Under the pieces are notes generated by a model. That model was not told the DNA's origin, did no database searches, and worked only from the letters and a program-made list of their open reading frames with translations. 64,000 nucleotides of DNA from Actinostola sp. cb2023 (Eukaryota > Cnidaria > Anthozoa > Actiniaria > Actinostolidae). The position numbers and the translations under genes are program-made. Below are positions 10,666 through 22,508 of the stretch, piece after piece; the stretch's first letter is position 1, and the number at the start of each line of letters is the position of its first letter. The DNA lies in contig JAUJYZ010000139.1 in assembly GCA_033675265.1 (NCBI GenBank), positions 83,501 through 147,500 on the forward strand. Direction: 5' to 3'.

Positions 10666-12243
10666 TTAAAATTCAAAGACTTCTTTATGAAAGTCAAATG
10701 TCACCCCGCCGGATGAGTATTGGACGCACAACTTCTCCACCGAACTAACAAGGGGACCCGGGCCACATGTCAACACTGCGACCCTTCCTCCGTGCCCTGC
10801 CAGGCAAAACACTTTCATCCTTTCAAACAGGGCCGGCAGATCTGGTCGACCAAACTTCAGATTCGATTGAACCTCTGGCTGAATATTCGCCTCTGAGAAT
10901 TTGCTTGTATCTCTCTCTCTTGTCAGGTGGAAGTAATTTTCAAGTACCTCGGGTGCGTCTCTCGTAAGTAGGTCAGGTGAGAACGAGTATGGCAATCTGT
11001 GGTCGGAGTCTTTGTTGAAGTACTCTTTGTCGTATTCCAGTAATGAAGACACCATATAGAGATCTCGTACTGACCATACGAACATCACCTTCTTCACCTC
11101 CCGACCCCTCCTGCCTTGGTAGAGTATGTTGTTACAGATGGACTGCATGGGCGTGATACCGATACCGCCACTGACAAACATGATATGCTTGTATCGACTA
11201 CCGTCGATATCAAGGCACGGTGCGCCGTAAGGCCCATCGAAGTAAACATCGATAACCCTTGTTGAGGTGACATAGTCGTAGAGGCTTTTGGTCCAATCGC
11301 CAAGAACACGAATATGAATAGATACTTTATTTTCATGGGGCGAGGATGACATGCTAAATGGGTGCCACTCGAAAGGGGTCACCCCTGGCACGCATATGAA
11401 GCAGTATTGCCCTGCCTTGTATTTGAAGTCTTCCTTGAGGAATGTCAATCGTACAACGTTCGATGGCAGCCTGACTGCTAACACCTGTCTTCGCTTGGAG
11501 TAATTGTAAATAGCAATCAGTGCTCGTAGGACGATATCGAGGGCCCACAGACCTGCACCAAATACAATACCTCCAGCCTCATGCCAAAACGCTGCACCGA
11601 TCACCACCAAGAATAGAACCCAATGTAGCCGCAGGAACGCTTCGAAAAACTTCCTACGCACAAACCACAGAGAGATTAGACAAAGTAGACCCATAGTACC
11701 GGTCAATACTAGGCCAGAAACATCCCACTCTTGCGAGACCCAGCCATGCCATGCGCCCACCAGAACGCTGAGATACGCGCAGATTTTGTGCCAAATCAAA
11801 GCTCTCTCAAAGGGAAGGCCAGTGAAGAGGATCCACAACGAATTGCGGCATGCAAAAGCAAAAGACAAAGCAGGAGCAATGATTGCTATACCGCCAGTTG
11901 ACTCATCTGCATCATCTCCCGTCCCCACAACTGCTAGAGCCCCGGCCAGTCCACCGATGAGCAGAAGAAAGAACAACACTTCCCCGAGGACGATCCCGAA
12001 CAGCAACCTTGTGTGGAAGATACTGAGTATTTTCCATCGGTAGTAGTAGTAAATCGGGAAGGGAACGAAGCGGTTGAGCACAGGAGAATCATACTTGGAG
12101 TCTTCGTAGTGTTTCCATGCTTCTTGTTGTGGTAGAACTTCGACCTTGAACGTCTCTGTAATGGCGGGCTCCGACAGTGGTTGAGATCCTTCCGCATCAT
12201 GGTCGCCTGCTCCCTTTACTTTAACGTTGTACGTCGCCGTCAT
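10666..12243 (-). CDS. NADPH oxidase / ferric reductase-like flavocytochrome, intronless
   Basis: 525 residues from the first ATG (12243); an in-frame TGA lies upstream and no earlier ATG exists. Several hydrophobic segments span about residues 80-246. Two histidine pairs, H152/H166 and H207/H221, have the spacing expected for two membrane hemes. The FAD-binding motif HPFSMSS is at 294-300, GPYG at 337-340, the NADPH-binding GGIGITP at 359-365 and CGPGPLV at 493-499, and the protein ends in an aromatic residue as NOX proteins do. In this family electrons pass from NADPH through FAD and hemes to oxygen or ferric iron across a membrane. There are no EF hands and no peroxidase domain, so NOX2-type or FRE-type cannot be separated here. 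The single exon is odd among intron-rich neighbours. A retrogene or an ancient intronless lineage are both possible. Confidence 0.9.
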   Translation of the reverse strand: MTATYNVKVKGAGDHDAEGSQPLSEPAITETFKVEVLPQQEAWKHYEDSKYDSPVLNRFVPFPIYYYYRWKILSIFHTRLLFGIVLGEVLFFLLLIGGLAGALAVVGTGDDADESTGGIAIIAPALSFAFACRNSLWILFTGLPFERALIWHKICAYLSVLVGAWHGWVSQEWDVSGLVLTGTMGLLCLISLWFVRRKFFEAFLRLHWVLFLVVIGAAFWHEAGGIVFGAGLWALDIVLRALIAIYNYSKRRQVLAVRLPSNVVRLTFLKEDFKYKAGQYCFICVPGVTPFEWHPFSMSSSPHENKVSIHIRVLGDWTKSLYDYVTSTRVIDVYFDGPYGAPCLDIDGSRYKHIMFVSGGIGITPMQSICNNILYQGRRGREVKKVMFVWSVRDLYMVSSLLEYDKEYFNKDSDHRLPYSFSPDLLTRDAPEVLENYFHLTRERDTSKFSEANIQPEVQSNLKFGRPDLPALFERMKVFCLAGHGGRVAVLTCGPGPLVSSVEKLCVQYSSGGVTFDFHKEVFEF

Positions 12244-13355
12244 AATCTTGAAATGTTTCTCAGCGAACTTGGACACACTGTTTCAAAGTCCACAAGGCAT
12301 TTGAAGAACGTTTGCTTGGCGAAGAACGTTATGATAAAAATCTAAAGTAGTGTTGCTTAGCAACATGCATTCTATTTTGTCATTTACGTAACGGTTTGAG
12401 TTTCAGTGACCGAAATAGTTATTACTCCTACGGCTAATTGCATCATGTGGAAAACACACACGTTAAATTGTTGATTCGAAAAATATCCAAACAATTGTTC
12501 AGTATTCTGAATACTGACATCACCGACCTGAAATAATTTAATTACCGGTACATCGCAACAGGGTTCAATTCTCAACCATGTGCCGCTGCTAAAAAGCGAC
12601 TCAAGCAAGGTTATCATTTCTTTAATTTTATGTCTTGTTTTCTTTTACCAAATCCTTGCTTTTGTTTGTACGAGGCGTCCGAAGAACCGGGGAAATTTAG
12701 TAACGTATCTAAAGATGCAAACAAGAAAGGACGATTCCATTTCGAAAAGAATGCGGTCTACCATGCAGACACATGGTTACACCTGTTTTCAAAAACGTTG
12801 CCCTTTTAAAAAATACAAAATAGTAAAATTGCAAAAAATGAATTAACTAGAGAAACAAAAGAAATGCACTCAAGCTGAACTCTGGCTTATTGTTAATCAA
12901 TTCTTTTATGCTATATTACTAGTTTGTATTTTGTAAAAGGACAACGTTTTTGAAAACAGGTTTATGCATGGGTTGATGGATTTTAGCTGGTTTGAAATAC
13001 CTGTTGACATGTGTACATGAAGGTTCCCCGCTTGCAGGCTCCATGCATACCCACCCCCTCTTTGTTTTCTCCTCCACAAAAATATGTTATACTCTATCGA
13101 CTCTGTGAGTACATAGCTTAACTCCATTCTCACAGTAACAAGTCAAGAACAACAGAATAGGAGCGGACATCTCTTTAATAATGCAGAACATGGAATGTAA
13201 CAATAGTCTGCATTGAAAAATGAACACACCAGAGTATAAAGGCAGCTAAACACTGCTAAGAGATTCTCACGGAATGGATAAATACACCAAACTATTATAT
13301 GCTCCACCGACTTCTAAAGACTGTATACATTGCGTATTTTATAAAAAGGCTAAAC
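12244..13355. other. Intergenic, nothing recognised
   Basis: Upstream flank of the NOX-like gene. Several short frames are present on both strands but none has a domain, signal peptide or splice context. Confidence 0.6.
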
Positions 13356-13359
13356 AATG

Positions 13360-13486
13360 GTCGTCATGTAGCTGCACAAGTCCTGGAAGAACGACAATAG
13401 AGTAATAGCCAGGACTTTTGTGCATCTACCCCCTCTTGCCATCCAATGCATTTTCCAAACAAAATCTTAGAAAACGATCGATTTTA
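13360..13486. mobile_element. MITE copy, TAGCTGCACAA family
   Basis: Contains TAGCTGCACAAGTCCTGG and its inverted partner CCAGGACTTTTGTGCATCTA, followed by sequence to 13486 that is the reverse complement of 39795-39860. Other family members lie at 33860-33895, 38294-38422 and 39850-39980. Confidence 0.65.
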
Positions 13487-13583
13487 GGGTTTAGTAGACC
13501 TGACCCTTCAATGACTGCTATAGATACTGTGTACCGCAATGCGTAACGCTACACACTGCATTTGGTCTACTGAGCATGTTATT

Positions 13584-13865
13584 ACTCGGGCCCTTCCGAA
13601 GGAAGCCCGAGTTATAAAATACAAATTCTTTTTTTTTTTTTTCCTGGTCATAGAATGCGAAGTATTTGATCGTATCGAGTTTCAAGATTACTCCTGAAGC
13701 AGATAAGGGAAGACAAACGAGACACAGGACTCAAGTAGATTTGAATCTTAGTTTTGAAAGCAGCTGTAAATCTTGAAGCTATCGAAAGGTCAGGATTGTA
13801 GTTCGCTATGTCATGTTTGTTATTAGGCGACATTGGACCCCAGATTAGGCCTTTAGTTGCTAATT
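13584..13865 (+). mobile_element. Helitron2-like element, left-end fragment
   Basis: Begins with ACTCGGGCCC and a GC-rich hairpin, as do the elements at 13866, 17179, 26323 and 27279. The next element starts at 13866. About 80 bases before that junction (13780-13862) recur at 15450-15535, so this copy appears broken by a later insertion or duplication. Confidence 0.6.
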
Positions 13866-15171
13866 ACTCGGGCCCTTCCGAAGGAAGCCCGAGTTAGAAA
13901 ATGCGTTTTTCGGTAGTAGTAGTTTTTATTGGCTATAGAATGTCGAAAGTATGCGACGTATTTTATCGTATCCGGAGTTTCAGATTACTCAGCAGATAAG
14001 AAAAGACAATACGACACACAGGACTCAAGTAGATTAGGAATCTTAGTTTTGAAAGCAACATGTCGTTATAATAATCCGTTACTGAGCAGCTTCGTATTAT
14101 GTCTCTGAAGCTAGAGAGCAAGGGTTTGATTTTTCAGTAGATTTTGTTTAGATAGCTAATATCGCTTTGCTTGCTGCATGACTGTCGTCACGCGCCGTGA
14201 AAACCCGTTTAAAAAGTATCCGGCAATAAAACGAAACACATTTCTCAGATATATAATGATGGATGTTTATTCGATTCGACGTTTGAAAAATTCAGAAGGA
14301 AAAGAAATCGTAGAAATCATACTTCAAAACTTCATCAATTAAAGCAAAGCTCAAAGCTAAACAAGCTCAATGTCCGAAATTTGGGGTCATGCCAAAGTTG
14401 TTTTAATAGCCTATTTATATACTTGCACAATAGAAAAGCGCATTAATTTTAGAACCGCGGTACAGCGCTATTTAAAGCAGAATTTCCACGCTGAAAACAA
14501 GTCAGTGAACGGCAAAAATACAATCAAAATCAAAACGTCATTAGAGATTAGGGATCTGTTGAAGAAGAAGACGCTCAATGAGCGTATACTCGGGTATTTA
14601 ATATGACAATGAGAGTTGCGTGACGAGAAACAATTTATGTCGATGAATCATAAAGATTCGTGTAGGTATGTCTGTATTACATATTTAACGTACTTGAGGT
14701 CACTTGTTATAATTAAACTCACGACCAACGATGTATAACTACATCTATTGACAGAAAGCTATATGTACAGAACTCATGCAAACAGTCGAGGTTTATAATT
14801 AAACTCACGACCAACGATGTATAACGGTCATGTATAACTCCATCCGATTGACAGAAAGCTATATGTACAGAAGTCATGCAAACAGTCGAGCCAGTCGAGT
14901 TATTTTCAGTAACTCATGATGGATGTTTATTTTGTTCCACGTTTGAAAAATTCAGAAGGAAAAGGAATCGTAAAAATCGTACTTCAAAACTACATCAAAG
15001 CATTGAAGGCGAGCAAGGTCAATGCGGTTGGTAAATCGAGATCGTACATAGCCCTTCATCAGACATATAGTCTCCTTCGTCACGCAACTGTCAGTCATTG
15101 TCAGGTCTCTCCTCACGCAACTGACATTGTCCTTTTCATAAGCCCGAGTGTACGCTCATTGAGCGTCTTGT
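13866..15171 (+). mobile_element. Helitron2-like nonautonomous element
   Basis: The left end is ACTCGGGCCCTTCCG. The right end is a subterminal GCCCGAGT (inverse of the left terminus), then the hairpin ACGCTCATTGAGCGT and a terminal CTTGT. It carries tandem CACGCAACTG...ATTGTC units near the right end. Bases 13866-14640 are nearly identical to 26323-27115. A reversed copy of the right end lies inside at 14571-14620. The 78-codon frame at 14370-14606 also occurs in the copy at 26822 and is not a recognised protein. Confidence 0.7.
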
Positions 15172-16930
15172 TATAATAGTACGTGTACAGTTATGTCCTT
15201 GAGTATTTATAATTGAACTCACGACCAGCGATGTAACTACATCTAATACGGAAAGCTATATGTACAGAAGTCATGCAAACAGTCGAGGCAGTCGAGACTG
15301 AAAAGCAAGCCATCGAAACGCATACGCTTACTACATACCAGATACGCATACTCTAAATCTTCCTCGAGCGTTTTCTAAAGGGCTGTTCTACGACTTCATT
15401 CCACGAACTCGAACTCATCAAAAAACGAACTGAAAATCAAATGAAATGAACTCAAAAACTATCATGACCTCGCTATGTCATGTTTGTTATTAGGCGACAT
15501 TGGACCCCAGAGTAGGCCTTTTGTTGCTAATTTTGATTTGCTCTCGACCATATATCCATTGTCAATGAAATATTGTCAATGGCAATAAAGCTCGATCGAG
15601 CAAGAGGCCGCGCGCCGTAGACTAATGCATCAAACATGTAGGGAAGGTATTGATGTAATGTGCTTATTGAGCGAAAACCGTGCAGAATACTTACACATGT
15701 AGATTGTACGTGTTGGAATGTTTCAGAGATAGATTATAAAGATAACAGTGATCTAATCTGTTTATTCAGCGAAAACCGTGCAGAATACGATTGTACGTGT
15801 TGCAATGTTTCAGGGATAGATTAAAAAGATAAAACACTATGGTTTAGAATGATCATAAAGTACAGGGCGCATGCGCTGTAGAGCCCAATATGCTTTCTGG
15901 GGTCGACGAAGAACGCTCAAAACAGGTCAGTGAACGGCAAAAATACAAAAGAAGGTGCTCAATGAGCGTATAGTCGGGCAATATGACAATGACAGTTGCG
16001 TGACGAGGAAGGATATTTGTGTCGGTGAACATCGATAAAGATCTTCGACTCTTCGATACGTTTTTAAACGTAATTGAGGTCACTTGAGGGTGCATATTTA
16101 TGGCGCCAAAAACGGATCGAATAAAGAATTACTCTTCCATCGGCGAGAATAACACCACATCTTCTTACCACCTGTTGATGACTTTGCGAAGGCAAAATAT
16201 ACTACGCTCTACATGAAAATGAACATCCTAAATGTATCCATGGAATAAAAAGTTGGCGCATGTCAACTGAACTGGATTGCGAGTGCCAGTGCCAGTTTTT
16301 ATAACTTCGACAAGTAACAATTCAATACTTTTATGACATGACAAACAATAAGCGAAAGGAAATCGCACTTGCGCTGATCTGCTTCAAAGGATTGAAAGAG
16401 AAGATACACAAATATATTAACTGAAACAATATAACAAGGAAAAACTGTCGAAAGTCATTTCAAGAAGACTTCAAGAGAAATTACAACATAACCAACATTC
16501 TCAACAAATGCAAAACAGTGATAAAGCTGTATAAAGAATATTCTATGATTTATTACTTTTGCTCGTAGAAGAACACTTTGTCATTCAATACTGATGTCAG
16601 ACTCCATCTTTCATAGAGGAATCAGTGGAACAGAGTTGCAGCAAATAATTATCCTTATCTGAATTAGATACGTACGTTGTTGGAAAGTACCCTTCTTATC
16701 TTCCTAACAGTGAAATGAAACTGAAACGGACTAAAGCGAGATAGAATAGAATAGAAAGAAAAGTTACTCCAATCGAAAAGAACATACGTCCGCCGGAAAC
16801 ATATTTAATACAATTCAACTGCTATAACCTTTTGAATAAAAGTAATAAAGAATTGTTGGACCAGCTTCAAATTCAGTACAGTTTGTTAATATCGATCTTG
16901 GTGAAACCGAGGTCAAAACAACATTTAGGC
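15172..16930. repeat. Helitron-like debris and unclassified sequence
   Basis: Holds a direct repeat of a roughly 90-base segment (CTCACGACCAACGATGTA...) also found at 14700-14900 and 18209-18300. A reversed right-end hairpin (TGCTCAATGAGCGTATAG) lies at 15957-15974. From 16130 to 16930 nothing is recognised. Confidence 0.5.
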
Positions 16931-16934
16931 TCCC

Positions 16935-17178
16935 TGTCTCACACCCAGGGGGGGCACTAAGACTATTTTTGGGTAGGAGTGTGCCACGGACACTTCAAAA
17001 CCCTAACCCTATCCCAGACCTAAAATTTTGATTTTCCATACCCTATTCCAGACAAAAGCTTAAAAATCTATACCCTATCCCAGACTAAAGCTTTAAAATG
17101 TATACCCTATTCCAGACTTATCGTTTCAACAATGGAGTGTTTACCAAAGTGACATATCGCTGACATATTAAGCTCTTT
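16935..17178. repeat. Dispersed repeat, CCCTATCCCAGAC family, left part
   Basis: Contains repeated ACCCTATYCCAGAC motifs and a GGGGGGGCACTA start. The same motif family resumes at 19118-19230. The intervening 17179-19050 is Helitron-like sequence, so one older repeat seems to have been split by later insertions. Confidence 0.55.
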
Positions 17179-17978
17179 ACTCGGGCCCAGGCCGCAGGCC
17201 GCCCGAGTTAGAAAATGCGTTTTTCGGTAGTAGTAGTAGTTTTTTTAGTCGGTTAAAGAATGACGAAAGTATGCGACGTATTTAATCGTATCCGGAGTTT
17301 CAAGATTACTCCGCAGATTTGAAAAGATAAAGGAGACACAGGACTCAAGTAGATTATGAATCTTAGTTTTGAAAGCAGCTGTAGATCTTCAAGCTATTAA
17401 AAGGTCAGGATTCTAGTTCATCGTTCAATGACTAGAAGTGGTAAAAGGACTAGAAGCTCGCTTAAAATATTTTTTTTTAAAAACAAACGCGAGGCCGTTA
17501 TCGGAACCATCTGACCTATGCAACCTCAAGACGTATCATGTTCGTACAGTCTCCCTCGTCACTCAACTGTCACTGATTGTCATGACGTCAGAGAAATTAT
17601 ATTGTATTGAAGAAGATGTCCTTGTTTTATTCGACGTTCGAACCGTAACTCGAACCCGAACTCGATTCCAAACTCGACGTTTCGGGATCTGAAGCTAGAG
17701 AGGGGGCCTTTACACAAACTCATCAAAATCAAATCAATTGAACTCAAAGTCAAAAGGTAATCAAATGAACTCAAAGGCAAATCAAATGAACTCGACACAT
17801 ACATGTATATACATAGTCTCCCTCGTCACGCAACTGTCAGTCATTGTCAGGTCTCTCCTCGCGCAGCTGACATTGTCCTTGTTCTTCAACCAACTGGCAT
17901 TCATTTTCAAGTACTTCCTCGAACAACTGACATTTTCCTTTTCACAATGCCCGAGTGAACGCTCATTGAGCGTCTTGT
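17179..17978 (+). mobile_element. Helitron2-like element, 0.8-kb subfamily
   Basis: The left end is ACTCGGGCCCAGGCCGCAGG and the right end is GCCCGAGTGAACGCTCATTG followed by AGCGTCTTGT. Near-identical to the element at 27279-28080 over its full length. Tandem units of about 40 bases containing CAACTGtCAgTcATTGTC precede the right terminus. No transposase frame; it would depend on a Rep/helicase supplied elsewhere. Confidence 0.75.
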
Positions 17979-19050
17979 GTTATAAATGAAACGACATCTT
18001 TCAGAGTGGGCCCACACGAATAGCCGTATGCTTTTGTCTGTGAAATGAGCCTGTTTAAAGCCCGTGTTTTATCGGCTGTTCTATAACGCCTTTCCACGAA
18101 ATCGAACTCATATCCAAAAATGAATTGAAAAGCAAATGAACATGACCTCGCTATGCCATGTTTGTTGCTTAATTGTAATATTACGTGTACAGTTATGTCC
18201 TTGAGTATTTATAATTAAACTCACGACCAGCGATGTAACAACGGCTATTGACAGAAAGCTATATGTACAGAAGTCATGCAAACAATCGAACCAGTCGAGT
18301 TATTTTCAGTAACTCACGATGGATGTTTATTTTATTCCACGTTTGAAAAATTCATTATGATTACAGTTGTGTGATCATTGTGTGATCATACATCTATTAC
18401 GCGACCTAATTTTATATAGAACTGCCGCGTAGGCTATTTAAAACAGAATTTCCACGCTCAAAACAGGTCAGTGAACGGCAAAAATACAATCGAAATCAAA
18501 ACGTCCTTAGATTTTAGGGATCTATTGAAGACGCTCAGTGACAAGGGAGACTATTTCGGTCGGTGACTCATAGATAAAGATCTCCGACTCTTGAAAGTAC
18601 GCTGTCATACGTATTTAAACGTATTTGAGGTCACTTGAGGTCACATCTTAAATCTAACAGAAGCAGCTTTTGATTTTTAATCGATAATTCCTTTCTGATT
18701 TCGAGATAAATCGAACAAGATTTTTTAATGTATAGGCAGAGACAGCAGATTGGTCGAGCTTTGTCACATCATACTGAATCAACTGGATGTTTAAAAGATA
18801 CGAAGTTCGACTTTCCTCTGCGATAACTGAGAAACCAAAGACGTTATCAGAACCGTCTGACCATGAATATGAACCTCAACTGGACGTTGACGTTCCAAGT
18901 ACGTGCTACGGAAGTACGATTCGGAGATTTTTATCTATGCTATACATAGTCTCCCTCGTCACGCAACTGTCAGTCATTGTCAGGTCTCTCCTCACGCAAC
19001 TGACATTGTCCTTGTCATAAGCCCGAGTGTACGCTCATTGAGCGTCTTGT
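17979..19050 (+). mobile_element. Helitron2-like right end and internal sequence
   Basis: A complete right-terminal module at 18946-19050 (CACGCAACTG repeats, GCCCGAGTGTACGCTCATTG, AGCGTCTTGT). Bases 18180-18340 repeat those at 14890-14960 and 15180-15300. No matching ACTCGGG left end was found before it, so it is truncated or chimeric. Confidence 0.6.
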
Positions 19051-19099
19051 TTGTTTAATTGAAAGCGTGCTAAAGGGATATGTAAACTGATAGCGACTG

Positions 19100-19260
19100 A
19101 TATTGGCGTTATTGCGGAAACCATACCCTATACCAGACCAAAACGTACCCTATCCCAGACTAAAAAAGCACAAAATGATACCCTACCCCAGAACTTGGAG
19201 CTCAAAAACCATACCCTATCCCGCAGCACATACCCGTATAGCATATATTGAAATGACTAA
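19100..19260. repeat. Dispersed repeat, CCCTATCCCAGAC family, right part
   Basis: Repeated ACCCTATMCCAGAC motifs, the continuation of the repeat at 16935-17178. The 66-codon frame at 19103-19303 is made of these motifs and is not a gene. From 19260 to 19925 nothing is recognised. Confidence 0.55.
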
Positions 19261-19924
19261 TCATCGAGAGAACACCATGTTTTCATCAGATCGTTTCAAA
19301 TGAGCAGTTTCCATACAAGTTCAAGAGGTCTATAGTAGTCCTATGCGCAAAAATCAGCAATAGAACTTCATCTAACGAACCTTTATCAACCTCCTTTCCT
19401 ATATTTAGCCACCACTTTTCAAGTTCCTCAAAGTGGTTGGTATATGTCTACAAATTTTACAATACGCAGCCCGCAATCCGCAATCCGCAGTCCAACTTTA
19501 GACCTCAGTCATTCGCGGGATAACACCACTTGCGCCATTCATCCACCGCGCCATGCAAAAACCATGTTACTAAAAATACATTCAGCGCCACCAACATCGT
19601 TTACACATCACTAAGAGATTCGCTATTTTATTATCATGGTTTCTTCACATAGTTACAAGCTACATAATACCACTTTGAGATGACGAAGGCCTAAGCATCG
19701 AACAAACATCAGAAAGAAATTCGCATTCTTAGTATTTGTTTCTTCTTAAGACAGTTATAATCTATCAACACACCATGAATAAGAAAGAAGGAGACTTCCA
19801 GTATAAGGTCTCGGAAATCTTCACTTCACTAAATCTATTTTCTGAATGTGGACGTGCAAGAAAACTAACTTTCGGCTCCAAGCAGATCTATTGTCTTTTT
19901 GTGAGCGGCAAATCCGTGAAGTAC

Positions 19925-20360
19925 TAGGGGGTGTGGGGGCATGCCCCCCCAGAAAATTTTGAAATCTACAAACTCTAAAATGCAATTTTTAGAGATCTGG
20001 AGTTGTTGTTTTATTAACACAACAAAACTCAATTTTCAGTAAAATTTTCAGTTTATTGGACATCCAACAAAGATGCTTGGAAGACTCTTCTTGGGTGAGC
20101 TTACAAATCAGTGAAGACTTCACATACGTTTTTGACGCTAAAAACGGCAGGTTCTTTCTCTTATCAGTCAAACCTGCCTCGAAGTCGAACGGTCGTATAA
20201 ACAGTATGAATGAATTATATTATTCTTACGAGGGAGACAGTTGAAAGTGCAAGAGAGACCTACGGACAGACATATCTATACAAGCGGTATTAAAAAAAAT
20301 TCCATAGCGGGGGTTGCAACCCCCAGAACCCTTCCCCTGGATCCGCCCCTGGATACTAAG
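19925..20360. mobile_element. Unclassified element with G/C-rich ends
   Basis: Starts GGGGGTGTGGGGGCATGCCC and ends near CCCCTGGATCCGCCCCTGGA. Such termini are common in dispersed repeats of marine invertebrates. No target duplication could be assigned. Confidence 0.4.
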
Positions 20361-20399
20361 ATAGTTTTAAGCTATCGTCTTCGAAGACTAGAAGTAATA

Positions 20400-20533
20400 T
20401 TTCAAATCCGTGTGAGTGTTTTAGACGTGATTTCTAGATCCAAGTGTCATGAACAATGGCGAGGCGTAGCCGAGCCATTGTTTATGGCACACGGATCTAG
20501 AAATCACGTCTAAAACACTCACGAGGTTTTGAA
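20400..20533. mobile_element. Short palindromic element with internal hairpin
   Basis: Arms of about 45 bases: TTCAAATCCGTGTGAGTG with TTTTAGACGTGATTTCTAGA, and their inverse. A second hairpin, AACAATGGC...GCCATTGTT, fills the centre. Confidence 0.75.
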
Positions 20534-21112
20534 ATGGCTTCTCATACTATTCTAAATATTCATGTGCCAGAGAATTATATGAAGAGAAATAATTAAATTT
20601 AAGACAATACACAAAGTTCCGAATTGTTTAGGCGAGAATTCCACACAGTGGAACGGAATTTTTAAATATTTTCCGGCAATGAATTCAGTATTCAATTTTC
20701 AGTGCGAGCGATAAGCATGACCGAAGCGCTAGGTACGGACGTTTAAAGAACCTCAAACATGGAAGAAACAAAAATGGTATAGTCGGCCAGTCAATTCCTA
20801 AAACTACACAATACAAGACTCGATGGGGTGTACGTATATTTGAGAATTGGAGGAGTCAAAGGAATAAATAATAAGCTCCCAGAATGCGAAGTTAATCAAA
20901 TTTATCCAAGAGTTAACCGACAAAGATGGAGCTGCATACGTGGAAAAGACGATGTATCAAATAATTTGTTGTTTGAAGAGATACTTAGAGACGAATGGAA
21001 GAGCTGACTTAAATCCACTGGATACCAAAGACGTTGTGTAAGTATTTACATGTAGTTTGCTTAATTGTTTCTTTTGCCAAGATTAAATTACATGTCGAAT
21101 ATAATATTTACT
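20534..21112. other. No gene recognised
   Basis: AT-rich sequence without a supported frame, repeat or RNA gene. Confidence 0.5.
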
Positions 21113-21554
21113 CTCATACTACATTAAATATTCATGATACATTGAGCAATGAGCGATGTTCTTCGAGGTCACATACATTGAAACTGGGGGAAGAACAGAT
21201 TTTTAAATTATGCAAGTGGTGATTGAAGATTGAAGCATAGGGAAATTGTGGGGTAAGACAATATAGAAGGTTTAGAACTCATTTGCATATCGTATTTAGA
21301 ACTAATTATCATATCGTATTTAGAACTAATTATCATCAGTTCTAAATACGATATGATAATTAGTTCTAAATACGATATGCAAGAGTTCTAAACCTTCTAT
21401 ATTGTCTTACCCCACAATTTCCCTATGCTTCAATGCCCTCACCACTTGCATAATTTAAAAATCTGTTCTTTCCCCAGTTTCAATGTATGAACATGTGACC
21501 TCGAAGAACATCGCTCATTGGTCAATGTCTCATGAATATTTAATGAAGTATGAG
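21113..21554. mobile_element. 442-bp foldback element
   Basis: Nearly perfect palindrome with arms of about 215 bases meeting near 21333 (CTCATACTACATTAAATATT outward, TCGTATTTAGAACTAATTAT at the centre). No coding capacity. Confidence 0.85.
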
Positions 21555-21679
21555 AAGTATAAGAAGTAGTTGATCTGGCCAAAAGGTAAATTATCTTGTA
21601 TTTAAGACAAGCCATCCACAGTTTTTCTTAAATACGCTCTCACATACAAACCACATACGCCGATTCGTGTGGGCCAACT

Positions 21680-21928
21680 CTAAAAGATGTTCAGCGTTTT
21701 CGACTGGGCCTTTACACGACTGAACTCATAAAAATTAAAGCAAATCAATTAAACTCTAAGTCAAAACGTTATCAAATCAACTCAAACTCAACAGCAAATC
21801 AAATGAACTCGACACATATATACATAGTCTCCCTCGTCACGCAACTGTCAGTCATTGTCCAGTCTCTCCTCACGCAACTGACATTGTCCTTATCATAAGC
21901 CCGAGTATACGCTCATTGAGCGTCTTGT
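21680..21928 (+). mobile_element. Helitron2-like right end
   Basis: The right-terminal module (CACGCAACTG units, GCCCGAGTATACGCTCATTG, AGCGTCTTGT) ends at 21928. Upstream AACTCA-rich sequence matches 17715-17790. No left end was found, so it is truncated. Confidence 0.6.
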
Positions 21929-22286
21929 TGACAATACTATCGCTCCAATCCATATATGGATAACAAAGCGTCTGGCTTGGGTGGTCGACCACGGAAATCA
22001 TGAAATACGTCACGAGGATGGCGTGACCCACCTTTGGCCAGAATTGTGTCACGAAATCTAAACAAGAACACACAATGTTACCGACAATATCATGAATATA
22101 GCCCGCGTATCGGCGCAATGGGAGGGGGAGGGGAAGGGCGAAGGGGAGGGCGCAACGGGAGGGCAGGGGAGGGTTCCATTCCCTTCTCCTCCTCTCCTCC
22201 CCGGTAGTCTGCGTAGCGGCGCAATGCATAAGCGCGCAAATAGTTGCGTATATATATATGCGCATGCGTACATATTCATATGGAGC

Positions 22287-22508
22287 CACAGGCAGCCCAA
22301 CCATTGCTTCTCAGGCTACTTAATAATAAATATAAATATATTTGTATGCGCGCGTCTTTTTTTATGGGTTTCCTGTGGTAGAGCGAGCGCATTACGTGTT
22401 GGGTTCCCTGTGCATAGCCGGAATGTATCATGTTGGGATCCCTGTGGGACCACAGGAAACCCATCAAAAAAGACGCGCGCAACAAAATATATTTTTATTG
22501 GTTGGGCT
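22287..22508. mobile_element. MITE, CACAGGCAGCCCAACC family
   Basis: Starts CACAGGCAGCCCAACCATTG; the right part ends in an inverted TTGGTTGGGCTC. The interior has paired AAGACGCGCGC segments and GGTTTCCTGTGG motifs. A full relative is at 38546-38791 and a diverged one at 36526-36742. Flanking 22090-22210 is GC-rich with GGGGAGG/CCTCTCC stretches. Confidence 0.65.

Noticed and set aside
12244..12276. N-terminal extension of the NOX-like protein to a GTG
   Set aside because: Non-ATG start is not expected; an in-frame TGA lies just upstream, so the first ATG at 12243 was used.
14370..14606. Frame MSEIWGHAKVV..., repeated at 26822-27058
   Set aside because: It recurs only because the Helitron-like element is duplicated; it ends in the terminal hairpin and has no known domain.
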